Of a stretch of DNA of 5,854 nt, positions 5,329-5,854 are shown piece after piece. The DNA lies in NCBI GenBank assembly GCA_020436865.1, contig JAGQXA010000665.1, positions 1 to 5,854 on the forward strand. The letters run 5' to 3'. The notes under the pieces were generated by a model. That model did no database searches and had not been told where the DNA came from. It worked only from the letters and a program-made list of their open reading frames with translations. Position 1 is the stretch's first letter; the number at the start of each line of letters is the position of its first letter. The translations under genes were made by a program, and so were the position numbers. The DNA is from Saprospiraceae bacterium. Lineage in GTDB: Bacteria > Bacteroidota > Bacteroidia > Chitinophagales > Saprospiraceae.

Positions 5329-5854
5329 ATGGCCAAGGAACTCACAGTAGCTGAAAAACTGAAAGGTCTTTACGAGCTGCAACTCATCGACTCCGAGATC
5401 GACGACATCGAAGTACTGAAAGGCGAGCTGCCCATCGAGGTGAGCGACCTGGAAGACGATATCGCCGGACTGGAAACCCGGCTTACGCGTCTGAAAGATC
5501 AGATGGACGATCTGGAAGGCGAGATCAGCAAACACCAGTCGAACATCAAGGAAGCCGAAGCGCTGATCGAGCGCTACGAGAAGCAGATGGACAATGTGAA
5601 GAACAACCGCGAATACGACGCCCTCTCCAAAGAACTCGAACTGCAGCGCCTGGAGATCCAACTTTCGGAAAAGAAGATCCGCGAGGCCAATCAGTTCAAG
5701 AAGAACAAGGAAGAGACCCTGACCGCTACGCAGGAGCGCTACGACGCCAAACACAAGGACCTCGATACCAAGAAGGTCGAACTGGCCGAGATCATCGAAA
5801 AGACCGAAAAGGAAGAAGACAAGCTGCGCAAGAAAACGGAAAAGGCCCGCAAGA
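5329..5854 (+). CDS. Coiled-coil protein of the CT398 / C4-type zinc-ribbon family, N-terminal part (3' end outside window)
   Basis: The frame is open from the ATG at 5329 to the window edge, giving 175 residues and one extra base. The visible part is almost entirely a charged, Glu/Lys-rich coiled coil: LYELQLIDSEIDDIEVLKGE (14-33) starts the helical hairpin, and VKNNREYDALSKELE (90-104) is the most recognisable family block, near the turn. The family (Chlamydia CT398, Helicobacter HP0958 relatives) ends in a four-cysteine zinc ribbon, expected just beyond the window and not seen here. Members have been linked to RNA binding, secretion or sigma-54/flagellar partners in other phyla; the role in Bacteroidota is not known. 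It probably belongs to the same transcript as the Nif3 gene. No Shine-Dalgarno is seen; the leader is A-rich (ATCAAAATCAT). Confidence 0.85.
   Translation, partial: MAKELTVAEKLKGLYELQLIDSEIDDIEVLKGELPIEVSDLEDDIAGLETRLTRLKDQMDDLEGEISKHQSNIKEAEALIERYEKQMDNVKNNREYDALSKELELQRLEIQLSEKKIREANQFKKNKEETLTATQERYDAKHKDLDTKKVELAEIIEKTEKEEDKLRKKTEKARK

Noticed and set aside
5314..5754. A 146-codon minus-strand frame rich in Leu, Phe and Val
   Set aside because: It is the antisense of the coiled-coil gene: Glu/Lys codons read backwards give Leu/Phe. The plus-strand frame carries a recognisable family block.

Overview
The window looks like chromosomal DNA of a member of the Bacteroidota, possibly the Lewinella/Saprospiria side of the phylum. 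The grounds are a Nif3-like (YqfO-type) protein directly followed by a CT398-type coiled-coil zinc-ribbon protein, a stand-alone heptose-1-phosphate adenylyltransferase, and genes with A-rich leaders instead of clear Shine-Dalgarno boxes. This placement is inferred from protein character and gene order; no database search was possible. Coding regions are visibly richer in GC than the gaps.

Layout. Bases 1-542 hold the C-terminal part of gatA, an amidase subunit used in tRNA-dependent amidation, running in from the left. A 414-base gap (543-956) follows, with a perfect 28-bp palindrome at 685-712. Next is mltD (957-2402), an exported lytic transglycosylase with C-terminal LysM-like modules. 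A 630-base gap between convergent genes (2403-3032) has no convincing protein gene. It does contain two minus-strand intrinsic terminators and a cluster of inverted repeats; one terminator, with a seven-T tract, has no annotated gene upstream of it and may end a small RNA. A small heat-shock protein gene (hsp20) lies on the minus strand (3033-3491).

The divergent gap 3492-3758 carries the clearest regulatory signal: a near-consensus sigma-54 promoter reading into hsp20, and about 80 bp upstream a long interrupted inverted repeat suited to an enhancer-binding activator. On the plus strand follow rfaE2 (3759-4262), a Nif3-family gene (4264-5286, one base after the rfaE2 stop) and a coiled-coil zinc-ribbon gene (5329 to beyond the window end), probably co-transcribed.

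The genes are mostly housekeeping: tRNA charging, wall remodelling, protein quality control, LPS heptose activation and a conserved metal-binding protein pair. The more unusual material is non-coding: the sigma-54/activator arrangement at hsp20, the palindrome before mltD, the orphan terminator with folded sequence after mltD, and a heptanucleotide repeat inside the Nif3 gene where the family normally has a conserved segment. I saw no CRISPR array, tRNA, rRNA, complete insertion sequence or defence system.
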